Positions 7,611 to 15,220 of a stretch of DNA of 64,000 nucleotides are shown piece after piece. Numbering within the stretch: the first letter of the stretch is position 1; each line of letters begins with the position of its first letter. The notes under the pieces are model-generated. The model was not told the origin of the DNA and searched no databases. It saw only the letters and a program-made list of their open reading frames with translations. The stretch comes from Rhodobiaceae bacterium UBA4490 (GTDB lineage Bacteria; Pseudomonadota; Alphaproteobacteria; Parvibaculales; Parvibaculaceae), in the NCBI GenBank assembly GCA_002389665.1, contig DGNO01000006.1, forward strand, positions 30,488-94,487. Reading direction: 5' to 3'. The position numbers and the translations under genes are program-made.

Positions 7611-8753
7611 TTAAAAAGATTTCTGCCAACCGATGGTCAGCGTCCAGTCCCGCTCCATTTGCGGGCCGTTCAGGTCCTGATAAGCCGGCAGGCCGAATTC
7701 GATGCCGAGCCGGTGCCCAGCAAGCGCGCCGTCCAGCGTATCGCTTTGGCCGATCAAATTCACGCCCGCAGAAAGCATGATCCGCTTGCCGCCGTAGTTG
7801 GCAGGATCGGCGGCCTGTGTCGGCCCGGCAATCCGCGCGTCCTGCCCGTCGATCGAGCCTTCCACTTCCCCCAGCGCGCGCAGCGAGGTGGAAATCCAGG
7901 GCGCCCATTGATAAGCCGCCCAGCCCGTCAGCCGGCCGATATCGCCGAACGCATAGCCTTCATCATTGCTGCCGAGCCGCAGCGTGGCGCGCGCCTGCCC
8001 GCCCCAGGAAAAATCGCCCTGCCGGTCGGTATATGTAATGCCGGGTTCCAGATCGAACGTGCCCGAGCCAAGCTGCATCCCGTAAGGAAGGCGCATGACG
8101 GGGCGCGTGTTCATCGGGGTAAGCACATCGTCTTCTTCCGTGATGGAGCCTGTGGGCAGGCTGAGCCCAAGATTGAGATGCACCTGCCGCGTTTCGCTGT
8201 GATCGAGGCGAAGAAGCCCCGCCACTTTCGTATCGCCGAAACCGGAGGAGCGCGTGGTGAAACTGCCAAGCCGCGCGGTGCCCATCATCCCCTGGAAAGT
8301 GAGCGCTTCCATTTCTTTTTCCAGATACATGCCCATGGCGGTCAGGGTCAGCCAGTCGCTCGGCGCATACATGAAGCCTGCCATATACATGTCCATCGAC
8401 ATGCTCTGCGGCACGACGCGCAATGTCGGCGGCTGCATGGGCTTGCCGAAATGGACATTGGGCACGCTGGTGACGATCTCTTCCGCGCTTATCGAAGAGG
8501 TGCCGCTGCGGTTGCCCTCCATCTCCATATGCATTTGCCGGAAGGACAGCATCATCTCGCCCGTCTTGTGCATATGATCGCCCATCACCCCCATCGGCGC
8601 GTGGCCGTCGGCGCGGTAGACATCCACCCCGTGCATCGGGTCGGCCTGCAGCGGCGCGCTGCCAAAGGCAGCAAAGGCCGCGCCAAGGAGCGCAGCGAAA
8701 CGGGCGCCGGGTTTTACCCCCGGCCTCTTCTTTTCAAAAATCATCTGTCTCAT
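7611..8753 (-). CDS. Met/His-rich outer-membrane transporter-like protein
   Basis: 380 residues from ATG 8753, which has GGAG five bases upstream; ATG 8744 is an alternative, and ATG 8822 would translate repeat-like sequence. A signal peptide (FAALLGAAFAAFGSAPLQA) is followed by an unusually Met/His-rich segment (HAPMGVMGDHMHKTGEMM, then RQMHMEMEGN), a likely metal-binding lid. The remainder is strand-rich with amphipathic repeats and ends in GWQKSF, a terminal Phe as in beta-barrel proteins. It ends nine bases before the PCuAC start, so the two are probably co-transcribed. A role in copper passage or sequestration is inferred; I cannot place it in a named subfamily with certainty. Confidence 0.75.
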   Translation of the reverse strand: MRQMIFEKKRPGVKPGARFAALLGAAFAAFGSAPLQADPMHGVDVYRADGHAPMGVMGDHMHKTGEMMLSFRQMHMEMEGNRSGTSSISAEEIVTSVPNVHFGKPMQPPTLRVVPQSMSMDMYMAGFMYAPSDWLTLTAMGMYLEKEMEALTFQGMMGTARLGSFTTRSSGFGDTKVAGLLRLDHSETRQVHLNLGLSLPTGSITEEDDVLTPMNTRPVMRLPYGMQLGSGTFDLEPGITYTDRQGDFSWGGQARATLRLGSNDEGYAFGDIGRLTGWAAYQWAPWISTSLRALGEVEGSIDGQDARIAGPTQAADPANYGGKRIMLSAGVNLIGQSDTLDGALAGHRLGIEFGLPAYQDLNGPQMERDWTLTIGWQKSF

Positions 8754-8859
8754 CCCCTCTCCCGCACCCCGTGGAGGGGAAAGCGGGAGTAAAAATAAAA
8801 TCAGCCCGGCATGCGCGCGCATGCAGGCCGACCGTTAAAGGTCTCGTTCAGCGGAAATG

Positions 8860-9306
8860 TCAGGCGGAGAGAGGGGGCCCGCGCGGATGGGTAACGGCAG
8901 GAGAGACGCCGCCCGTCAGAAGCGCTGTTTCAAGCGGCGGCTCGAAACGCAGCACGGCCCCGAGAAAGGCCCCGCCCGGCAGGCAGCATCCGCCGCAGGC
9001 CCCTTGCGAGCCATGGGCGCAGAAGGCGCAGTCGGAAAGCTTGGCCGGTACGTGCCCGCTTTTGCCGTTCTGGCCGCTTTGGGAGGGTGAGCAGAGAATG
9101 AGAAGATCGGCGAGGAGGGCCTCGATCTCGGCATTCCCTGTTTGGGCACCCTCTGCGCCTGTGCCGGTTTTCGCCACGGCTGCCGGCGTTGCCGGAGAAG
9201 AGGAAAAAAGCGCGGCCTGCGCCGTGGCCGCCCCATGCACAAAGCCCCCTGCCACATGCGCGAAAAGCGCCAGCACGGCCAGTATCCGGGCAATGGAATG
9301 GAACAT
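8860..9306 (-). CDS. DUF2946-like small cysteine-rich protein
   Basis: 148 residues from ATG 9306 with GAGGGGAAG upstream. It has an N-terminal hydrophobic segment (SIARILAVLALFAHVAGGF) and a cysteine cluster: a single C in LLILCSPS, then SDCAFCAHGSQGACGGCC. This layout, short, membrane-anchored or secreted, with CxxC near the middle, fits DUF2946-type proteins that often sit next to copper or TonB genes. Its position upstream of the Met/His-rich protein and PCuAC supports a copper role. It is separated from the next gene by about 106 bases with GC-rich, repeat-like sequence. Function is inferred from context. Confidence 0.65.
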   Translation of the reverse strand: MFHSIARILAVLALFAHVAGGFVHGAATAQAALFSSSPATPAAVAKTGTGAEGAQTGNAEIEALLADLLILCSPSQSGQNGKSGHVPAKLSDCAFCAHGSQGACGGCCLPGGAFLGAVLRFEPPLETALLTGGVSPAVTHPRGPPLSA

Positions 9307-9384
9307 CTTGCTTCCCCTCTATCGGCCCGCCGCTTCACCGCGCTGGGCCGGTATTCTTTTTAGGCTAAGGGAGCCGCGCGCACA

Positions 9385-9398
9385 TTGACAGAGGTCAA
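9385..9398. promoter_or_regulatory. Perfect FNR/FixK/Dnr-type box
   Basis: TTGAC (9385-9389), AGAG, GTCAA (9394-9398) is a perfect inverted repeat matching the CRP/FNR-superfamily consensus TTGAY-N4-RTCAA. It sits between divergent genes, its near end 79 bases from the DUF2946 ATG and 74 bases from the SDR ATG, so it could serve either. Oxygen- or NO-linked control of the copper group would be consistent with copper delivery to terminal oxidases. Confidence 0.65.
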
Positions 9399-9471
9399 GG
9401 TGCCGCAGGAAGCGCAAAAATCTGAAGGGCGCGAAAGCGATCCAAGGGCGCCGCACCCGCGTATCAAAATT

Positions 9472-10221
9472 ATGAGGAAAACGCAGCTTGCCAGTTTCGG
9501 CACCGGCCTTTCCGTTGCCCTTTACGGGGCAAGCGGGGGCATCGGCACGGCGCTGCGCGAGGCGCTGCTCGCCGACCCCGCGGTCGAGCGCGTCTTTGCT
9601 TTTTCCCGGCGCAGCCATTTTCCCGCCCATGAAAAGCTGACCGCCATCGCCACGGATATCCGCCGCGAGGAAATGATCGCCGACGGCGCCGCCTTGATGC
9701 GCGCGGAAGGCCCGCTCCATCTCGTGCTTGTCGCCTCGGGCATTTTGCATAGCGACGATGTCCGCCCGGAGAAAAGCTGGCGGCAGATCGAGGCGGGCGC
9801 CATGGAAGAAGTGCTGCGCGTCAACACGCTCGCCCCCGCGCTCATCGCCAAGCACACGCTGCCGCTCCTGGCGCGCGGGCGCAAATCCTGCTTTGCCGCG
9901 CTGTCGGCCCGCATCGGCTCGATCTCCGATAATAAGCTTGGCGGCTGGCATGCCTACCGCGCCTCGAAAGCCGCGCTCAACATGCTGATCCGCACTTTCG
10001 CCATCGAACTGGCGCGCAAAAACGAAGAGGCCTTAACCCTTGCGCTGCATCCGGGCACCGTGGACACCGCCCTCTCTGCACCTTTTCAGCGGGGCCTGCC
10101 GGAGGGACAAGTACAAAGCCCCGAAGAAACCGCCCGCCACCTTTTGAAAGTGATCGACGAGAAGGGCCCCGGCGAAAGCGGGCGCTGCTTTGCCTTCGAC
10201 GGAACGGAAATCGCCCCATGA
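9472..10221 (+). CDS. Short-chain dehydrogenase, C-factor (CsgA-like) type
   Basis: 249 residues from ATG 9472; an in-frame TTG at 9385 is rejected because it lies inside the FNR box. The nucleotide-binding turn is ALYGASGGIGTAL near residue 20, followed by acidic D in TDIRR, and the active site has SARIGSISDN with YRASK (Tyr and Lys separated by three). The short length and GASGGIG turn resemble the C-factor SDR subgroup, which often sits in respiratory or stress contexts. Substrate is unknown. The next small gene begins six bases after its stop. Confidence 0.85.
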   Translation: MRKTQLASFGTGLSVALYGASGGIGTALREALLADPAVERVFAFSRRSHFPAHEKLTAIATDIRREEMIADGAALMRAEGPLHLVLVASGILHSDDVRPEKSWRQIEAGAMEEVLRVNTLAPALIAKHTLPLLARGRKSCFAALSARIGSISDNKLGGWHAYRASKAALNMLIRTFAIELARKNEEALTLALHPGTVDTALSAPFQRGLPEGQVQSPEETARHLLKVIDEKGPGESGRCFAFDGTEIAP

Positions 10222-10227
10222 AGGTGC

Positions 10228-10458
10228 ATGATGAGTAAAGACCCGCAGATAGACGCCGCCGCCCGCGCCCTCATCGCCCAATATGGCGAGGATGCCGAAA
10301 CCATTGCCATGCTGCGCGCCGCCGAATTCGCCGCGGCGGGCGATGTGAAGGCACTCGGCGACTGGGACCGGATCATTGAAGCGATCCAGCTTTTCCTTGC
10401 CGCAGGGGAACCGGGCGCTTCGGCGGACGCACATCCCCCTCCCGGCCCGCGCCATTGA
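10228..10458 (+). CDS. Small hypothetical protein (DUF6961-like)
   Basis: 76 residues, mostly one acidic alpha-helical stretch (ARALIAQYGEDAETIAMLRA) then GDWDRIIEAIQLFLAAGE. The pattern ALIxxxGxDAxxIA...GDxxxxxxWxxI resembles DUF6961-type proteins from Alphaproteobacteria; I am not certain of the assignment. It starts at the double ATG 10228/10231, preceded by AAGGTG, six bases after the SDR stop, so it is likely in the same transcript. The C-terminal tail is Pro/Ala rich and probably disordered. Function unknown. Confidence 0.65.
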   Translation: MMSKDPQIDAAARALIAQYGEDAETIAMLRAAEFAAAGDVKALGDWDRIIEAIQLFLAAGEPGASADAHPPPGPRH

Positions 10459-10511
10459 CAAGCGCCCCCTCTCCCTCAAACTTGGGACAAAATAACCGAT
10501 AGGTCACGCCA

Positions 10512-10532
10512 GCCCCGCCGCAGAAGCGGGGC
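10512..10532. other. GC hairpin in front of the FMO ribosome binding site
   Basis: GCCCCGC (10512-10518) and GCGGGGC (10526-10532) can pair across a 7-base loop, eight bases before GGGGAGAGAG. There is no T tract, so it is not a normal terminator; it may stabilise or modulate the leader of the monooxygenase mRNA. Confidence 0.4.
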
Positions 10533-10549
10533 GGCGGAAGGGGAGAGAG

Positions 10550-11938
10550 ATGAACGCACAGCCTGAGAACACGCGCCTGCCGAAAGTCTGCATCGTGGGG
10601 GCCGGCTGCTCCGGCTTTACCACCGCCAAGCGGCTGAAGGATTACGGCATTCCCTTCGACTGCTATGAGATGTCGGACGATATCGGCGGCAACTGGTATT
10701 ACAAGAACCCGAACGGCGCCTCCGCCTGTTATGAGAGCCTGCATATCGACACCTCGAAATGGCGCCTTGCCTTCGAGGATTTCCCGATCCCGGAAGACTT
10801 TCCGGATTTTCCGCACCACGCCCAGCTGCAGCAATATTTCAAAGACTATGTCGCGCATTTTGGCCTGCGCCCTTACATCACCTTCAACACGGAAGTGAGG
10901 CAAGCCAAACGCACCGATGACGGGCTCTGGGCGGTGACGCTCTCCACCGGCGAAACGAAACTTTATGACGCGCTGGTCGTGGCGAACGGTCATCACTGGG
11001 ACCCGCGCATGCCAGAGTTTCCGGGCGCTTTCGACGGCGATGAAATGCACGTCCACGCCTATTGCGATCCGTTCGACCCGATCGACATGCGCGGCAAGAA
11101 TATCGTCGTTGTCGGCATGGGCAACTCGGCCATGGATGTCGCCTGCGAGCTGTCGCAAAAGCCCATCGCCAAACGGCTGATGATGGCGGCGCGGCGCGGG
11201 GTCTATGTCATTCCGAAATATCACAAGGGCGAGCCGCTCGATAAAGCCTCCGCGCCCGCCTGGATGCCGCTCAAACTGCAAAAGGCGCTGGGGCGGTACG
11301 CAGTGAAAAAAATCATCGGCGATCAGACCCGCCTCGGCATGCCGCAGCCAGATCACCGCCCGCTCGATGCGCATCCCACCGTCTCAAGCGAATTTGCGAT
11401 CCGCCTCGGTTCCGGCGATATCGAGATCAAGCCGAATATCGAAGCCAAACTCGGAAACCAAGTGCGCTTCACCGACGGCTCGGTGGAAGATGTGGACGTC
11501 ATCATTTATGCGACGGGCTATAATGTGAGCTTCCCGTTCCTGAAAGACGAGACGGTGAAGGTCGAGAACAATCACGTCTCGCTGTTCAAACGCATGATGC
11601 GCCCCGGCGTGCCGAACCTCTTCTTCATGGGGCTTGCCCAGGCGCTGCCTACCCTCGTCAATTTCGCTGAGCAGCAGTCGAAGCTCGTCGCGAAATATCT
11701 GGCGGGCGAGTATGCGCTACCATCGGAAGAAGAAATGTGGCGCATGACGAAAGCCGACGAGGCGCTTTACACCGGCAATTTCTATAATTCCGCCCGCCAC
11801 ACGATGCAGCTCGACTTCCCGCATTATGTGCGCCAGCTGATGAAGGAAATCGCCAAGGGCGAAGCGCGCGCCAAAAAACAGGGTGGCAAACTGCCTGTCC
11901 CCGCCCGCGCAGGAAGCGTGAAGCAAGAGGCGGCTTAA
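10550..11938 (+). CDS. Flavin-containing monooxygenase (FMO-type)
   Basis: 462 residues. FAD site VGAGCSGF at about 16-23; FMO/BVMO fingerprint F-x-G-x3-H-x3-Y as FDGDEMHVHAY at about 161-171; NADPH site VVGMGNSAMD near 188-196; and the distal ATGY motif in IIYATGYNVSF. These define a class B flavoprotein monooxygenase, closer to FMOs than to Baeyer-Villiger enzymes because the F-x-G motif ends in Y. It oxidises soft nucleophiles or carbonyls with NADPH and O2; the substrate cannot be read. GGGGAGAGAG directly precedes the ATG. The next genes are convergent. A basic tail (EARAKKQGGKLP) ends the protein. Confidence 0.9.
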   Translation: MNAQPENTRLPKVCIVGAGCSGFTTAKRLKDYGIPFDCYEMSDDIGGNWYYKNPNGASACYESLHIDTSKWRLAFEDFPIPEDFPDFPHHAQLQQYFKDYVAHFGLRPYITFNTEVRQAKRTDDGLWAVTLSTGETKLYDALVVANGHHWDPRMPEFPGAFDGDEMHVHAYCDPFDPIDMRGKNIVVVGMGNSAMDVACELSQKPIAKRLMMAARRGVYVIPKYHKGEPLDKASAPAWMPLKLQKALGRYAVKKIIGDQTRLGMPQPDHRPLDAHPTVSSEFAIRLGSGDIEIKPNIEAKLGNQVRFTDGSVEDVDVIIYATGYNVSFPFLKDETVKVENNHVSLFKRMMRPGVPNLFFMGLAQALPTLVNFAEQQSKLVAKYLAGEYALPSEEEMWRMTKADEALYTGNFYNSARHTMQLDFPHYVRQLMKEIAKGEARAKKQGGKLPVPARAGSVKQEAA

Positions 11939-11947
11939 CCCCCGCCT

Positions 11948-12310
11948 TCACGCGACCTCCAGCCCCAGCTCCTTGCGCTTCTTCTTCGTAAGGCCGAGGG
12001 CGACGAGGCGGTGGGATTCGGTGAGATAGGCTTTCAGCTCTTTGTCTTTAAGGCCGGGCTTGGCGTAGTTCTGGATCCAGCTCATGCCGCGCGAGGCAAG
12101 ATAGGGCGCGGGCCTGAGGCCCGGCTGGTCTTTCAGCACTTCATAGGAAAGTTTGGAGGTCTTGAAGGTGAAGGCCGGGCTTCCATCGGCCCAGCCGCCA
12201 ATGGCAAAGACTTTGCCGCCCACCTTCCAGACATGAGCGCCGCCCCACTGCACCACGTAAGTCGCGGCGGGCAGGGCGGCGCAAAAGGCATTGAACCGAT
12301 CGTAATTCAC
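11948..12310 (-). CDS. MmcQ/YjbR-family protein
   Basis: 120 residues starting at GTG 12310, whose GTGA overlaps the TGA of the upstream YghU gene, implying translational coupling. The family pattern is clear: F(N)xFCxxLPAATYVVQWGGAHVWKV near the N-terminus, then GKVFAIGGW, and the C-terminal half with SRGMSWIQ and a final helix ending LTKKKRKELGL. MmcQ/YjbR proteins have a compact double-wing fold (CyaY-like) and are suggested to bind DNA; no specific function is established. Expressed with the YghU homologue. Confidence 0.88.
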   Translation of the reverse strand: MNYDRFNAFCAALPAATYVVQWGGAHVWKVGGKVFAIGGWADGSPAFTFKTSKLSYEVLKDQPGLRPAPYLASRGMSWIQNYAKPGLKDKELKAYLTESHRLVALGLTKKKRKELGLEVA

Positions 12311-13173
12311 GTACCGGTCTTCAACTTGTCACCCGTCTTCGTTTCGAAGTCGCTGGCATCGTGCCGTTCGGGCAGCTGGCTTGCCGGCTCGCCCCAGACC
12401 CGGTTCACCATCCGTCCGCGCTGCACAGCCGGGCGTTCGGAAAGCTGATCGGTCCAGCGGATGACGTTCTTATATTCATGGACGGAGAGAAACTCGCCCG
12501 CCTCATAAAGAAGGCCTTTGGCCAGCGCCCCGTACCAGGGCCAGATCGCCATGTCGGCGATGGAATATTCATCCCCCGCCATATATTCGCGCTCGGCCAG
12601 ATTGCGGTCGAGCACATCGAGCTGGCGTTTGACTTCCATGGCGAAGCGGTCGATCGGATATTCCAGCTTCACTGGCGCATAGGCATAGAAATGGCCGAAG
12701 CCGCCGCCGAGATAAGGCGCGCTGCCCATCTGCCAGAAGAGCCAGTTCAAAGCTTCCGTGCGCTTGTGATGTTCCTTCGGCAGGAAGGCGTCGAATTTCT
12801 CAGCAAGATAAAGCAGGATCGAGCCGCTTTCGAAAACCCGCGTCGGTTCCTTCGTCGAATGATCGACCATCACCGGGATTTTGGAATTCGGATTGGCGGC
12901 GACATAGCCGCTGGAAAACTGATTGCCCTCGCTGATATTGACGAGCCAGGCATCGTATTCCGCGCCTTTGTGGCCGAGCTCCAGCAGCTCTTCCAGCATC
13001 ACCGTTACTTTGACGCCGTTCGGCGTGCCGAGCGAGTAAAGCTGGATCGGATGTTTGCCGACCTGCAATTCTTTTTCATGGGTGGGCCCGGCAATCGGCC
13101 GGTTGATGCTGGCAAAGCGCCCCCCGCTTTCCTTGTCCCAGGTCCAGACTTTCGGCGGTGTATATTCGCTCAC
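12307..13173 (-). CDS. yghU: Glutathione-dependent disulfide-bond oxidoreductase, YghU-like
   Basis: 288 residues from GTG 13173, which has GAGGGAAG about eight bases upstream. It opens with the family N-terminus (YTPPKVWTWDKESGGRFASI), then a thioredoxin-like GST domain (LYSLGTPNGVKVTVMLEELL, NSKIPVMVDH) and a helical C-terminal domain with SIADMAIWPWY. YghU/YfcG proteins use two glutathiones to reduce disulfides, including hydroperoxide-type substrates, in the cytosol. Length equals the usual family size. Overlaps the MmcQ/YjbR gene by four bases; together with it forms a two-gene minus-strand unit. Confidence 0.92.
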   Translation of the reverse strand: MSEYTPPKVWTWDKESGGRFASINRPIAGPTHEKELQVGKHPIQLYSLGTPNGVKVTVMLEELLELGHKGAEYDAWLVNISEGNQFSSGYVAANPNSKIPVMVDHSTKEPTRVFESGSILLYLAEKFDAFLPKEHHKRTEALNWLFWQMGSAPYLGGGFGHFYAYAPVKLEYPIDRFAMEVKRQLDVLDRNLAEREYMAGDEYSIADMAIWPWYGALAKGLLYEAGEFLSVHEYKNVIRWTDQLSERPAVQRGRMVNRVWGEPASQLPERHDASDFETKTGDKLKTGT

Positions 13174-13250
13174 GATATTCTTCCCTCTTCACGTTTATAA
13201 TTTCGGTTGCGCCTAGAATTCTCTCTTTGCCCGCCGCGCGCAAGAGCCGG

Positions 13251-14063
13251 TTATCCCTCGCCCTGCATGCGCGCTACAACGGTGCGTACATCGAACTCAT
13301 CATCGCCGTCATAGCGCGGCGCGTAAGTGCGGAACGCCTTCACAATCTCGTTATGCCGCGCCTCGATCCGCTCCATATTATAGGCATGGGAGACGATGAA
13401 ATGCGCGCCCTCGCGCATCTGGCGCAGAACGATCCCGGCAAAGCGGTCCGTCTCCATGGCATATTTGCCGAAATCGGGACCGGTCAAATCCGACTGCACG
13501 AAGCCGGGGAAAATCGTGCCGACATGAACAAAGTCCGGCATTTCTTCACGGAAGGCCTCACTCAAGCCCAGCACCGCGTGTTTCGAGGCGACGTAAGCGG
13601 CCATATTGGGCATGGCGGTGAAAAACGCATTCTCCGAGGCGAGATTGTAAATCGCAGCCGGGCTGCCCTGCTCTTTCATGCGCTTGCCGAAAACCGCGCA
13701 GCCATGCCAGACGCCGAAGAAATTGACATCCATCACCCGCCGCGCTTCTTCCACCGGCAGATCGGTGACGGGTTTCAGCCGCTGGGCGACGCCTGCATTG
13801 TTGATCAAAAGATCGACACGGCCGAAGGCCGCCCAGGCGAAATCGGCAAAGGCTTCCATGCTGGTGAGGTCCGTCACATCCATCACGAAAGAACGCGCCT
13901 CAATGCCGAGCGCGCCAAGCGCTTCCACCGCCTTTTCAAGATAAGCTTCGCGCGGCTCGCCGATCACGATGCGCGCGCCCTCTTGCCCAAGCGCCTTGGC
14001 AAGGGCAAAGCCGATGCCCGTCGCCCCGCCGGTAATCGCGACCACTTTGTCCTTGAAATCCAT
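13251..14063 (-). CDS. Short-chain dehydrogenase/reductase (classical)
   Basis: 270 residues, ATG 14063 with GGAGGG upstream. Classical SDR features: TGGATGIG at 12-19, MDVTDL, NNAG near 91-94, the catalytic Ser in NLASENAFF, and Y-x3-K in YVASK near 159. The C-terminal part (HFIVSHAYNMERIEARHNEIVKAF in two pieces around residues 225-250) is typical of NAD-dependent dehydrogenases acting on hydrophobic alcohols or acyl chains in catabolic gene sets. Divergent from a TetR regulator across 165 bases with a clear promoter and palindromes, so it is probably that regulator's target. Confidence 0.9.
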   Translation of the reverse strand: MDFKDKVVAITGGATGIGFALAKALGQEGARIVIGEPREAYLEKAVEALGALGIEARSFVMDVTDLTSMEAFADFAWAAFGRVDLLINNAGVAQRLKPVTDLPVEEARRVMDVNFFGVWHGCAVFGKRMKEQGSPAAIYNLASENAFFTAMPNMAAYVASKHAVLGLSEAFREEMPDFVHVGTIFPGFVQSDLTGPDFGKYAMETDRFAGIVLRQMREGAHFIVSHAYNMERIEARHNEIVKAFRTYAPRYDGDDEFDVRTVVARMQGEG

Positions 14064-14151
14064 GCTGCCCTCCCGCGCCTGCCGGGGCCATTCTGAACCG
14101 CCCCGTCTATCCCGCTTACCTAAGAAGCGGCAGGCCCCGGTGCAAGGTATC

Positions 14152-14198
14152 TTGACAGAATAAGACGCGCGTCCTAATTACGTCTAGGACAATCGTCC
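14152..14198 (+). promoter_or_regulatory. Sigma-70-like promoter with overlapping operator palindromes
   Basis: TTGACA (14152-14157), 17-base spacer, TAATTA (14175-14180): close to consensus and aimed at the TetR gene at 14229. Overlapping symmetry: GACGCGCGTC (14164-14173, perfect palindrome), GTCCTA (14171-14176) with TAGGAC (14185-14190), and GGAC (14187-14190) with GTCC (14195-14198). Binding here would block the TetR promoter and plausibly the divergent SDR promoter. Confidence 0.7.
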
Positions 14199-14228
14199 GA
14201 CAAACTGCCACCCCGCACCCATGCCGCC

Positions 14229-14861
14229 ATGACCAGCACAAACAAAAAACGCGAAACCAAGACGCTGAGCCGAACGGGAGAAAAACCCGGCACCCGCGCC
14301 CGCATCATCGAGGCGGCGGACCGGCTCTTTTACGAGCACGGCTACGAGCACACGTCTTTCGCCGATATTGCCGGCGCGGTGAACCTCTCACGCGGCAATT
14401 TCTACTATCACTTCAAAACGAAGGACGAGATCCTGGACGCGGTGATTGCCCGCCGCCTCGCGGAACGGGAAATCTGGCTGGCCGAATGGGAGCGCGAGAA
14501 CGCGGATCCCGTAGCCCGCATCCGCCGCTTCATCGATATTTTGATCATGAACCGCGACAAGATCCTGCGCTATGGCTGCCCGCTCGGCAGCTTAAGCGCC
14601 GAGCTGACGAAGCTCGATCACCCCTTGCAAGGGGAAGCGGGAAAGCTTTTCACACTCTTCCGCACCTGGCTTGCCCGGCAGTTTGCCCTTGCCGGACAAA
14701 AGCGCAGCGCCGACCGCCTGGCCATGCATCTGCTCGCCCTTTCCCAAGGCATCGCGACGCTCGCTAATACGTTTCACGACGAAACCTTCATCCGCCGGGA
14801 AGTCCGCGCGCTTTACACCTGGCTGAATGAGGTGACAGGCAAACGGGATGCCGGCACGTAA
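14229..14861 (+). CDS. TetR-family regulator, divergent from SDR
   Basis: 210 residues. The DNA-binding domain is at about 20-70: RARIIEAADRLFYEHGYEHT, then FADIAGAVNLSRGNFYYHFK, with the NFYYHF recognition helix. The effector domain has RYGCPLGSLSAEL near 117-130, seen in TetR proteins of the AcuR/YxaF type that sense small electrophiles or short acyl compounds (inference). A strong promoter with palindromes lies upstream. The next gene, a YciI-like protein, begins 50 bases later and may be co-transcribed. Confidence 0.92.
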   Translation: MTSTNKKRETKTLSRTGEKPGTRARIIEAADRLFYEHGYEHTSFADIAGAVNLSRGNFYYHFKTKDEILDAVIARRLAEREIWLAEWERENADPVARIRRFIDILIMNRDKILRYGCPLGSLSAELTKLDHPLQGEAGKLFTLFRTWLARQFALAGQKRSADRLAMHLLALSQGIATLANTFHDETFIRREVRALYTWLNEVTGKRDAGT

Positions 14862-14910
14862 CACCGCCCCCTTCCAATTCATCCCTCCCCCACCCCCTGA
14901 AAGGAAACCC

Positions 14911-15198
14911 ATGTTCGTTATCGCACTGAAATTCGCCGGCTCCCGCGAGCGCGCCGGAGAATTCATGGAAGCTCACAAGGACTGGATCAAGAAAGGCTTC
15001 GATGAGGGCGTCTTTCTGATGGTCGGCAATCTGCAGCCCGGTCTTGGCGGCGCGCTGCTTGCCCATGGCGCCTCGCGCGAGGAGGTCGAAAAGCGCGTGG
15101 CCGAAGACCCGTTCGTCGCCGAGAAAATCGTCACCGCTGACATTCTGGAAATCACCCCCGGACGCACGGATGAGCGGCTTGCCTTTCTGGCAGGCTGA
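14911..15198 (+). CDS. YciI-like protein
   Basis: 95 residues from ATG 14911 (AAGGAA five bases upstream; an earlier in-frame start would add a Pro-rich leader). It is a single ferredoxin-like YciI domain: MFVIALKF, then AHKDWIKKGFDEGVFLMVGN, GGALLAHGA and a DPFVAEKI segment with the conserved acidic residue before the last strand. YciI-like proteins may be enzymes or muconolactone-isomerase-like folds with a conserved His/Asp pair; no reaction is established for this one. Tag follows 22 bases downstream. Confidence 0.85.
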   Translation: MFVIALKFAGSRERAGEFMEAHKDWIKKGFDEGVFLMVGNLQPGLGGALLAHGASREEVEKRVAEDPFVAEKIVTADILEITPGRTDERLAFLAG

Positions 15199-15220
15199 AA
15201 CGGGGCGGTAAGGAGCAAAC

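Noticed and set aside
8754..8822. Longer N-terminus for the Met/His-rich protein starting at ATG 8822
   Set aside because: The extra residues translate a GC-rich intergenic repeat-like segment and would mask the signal peptide.
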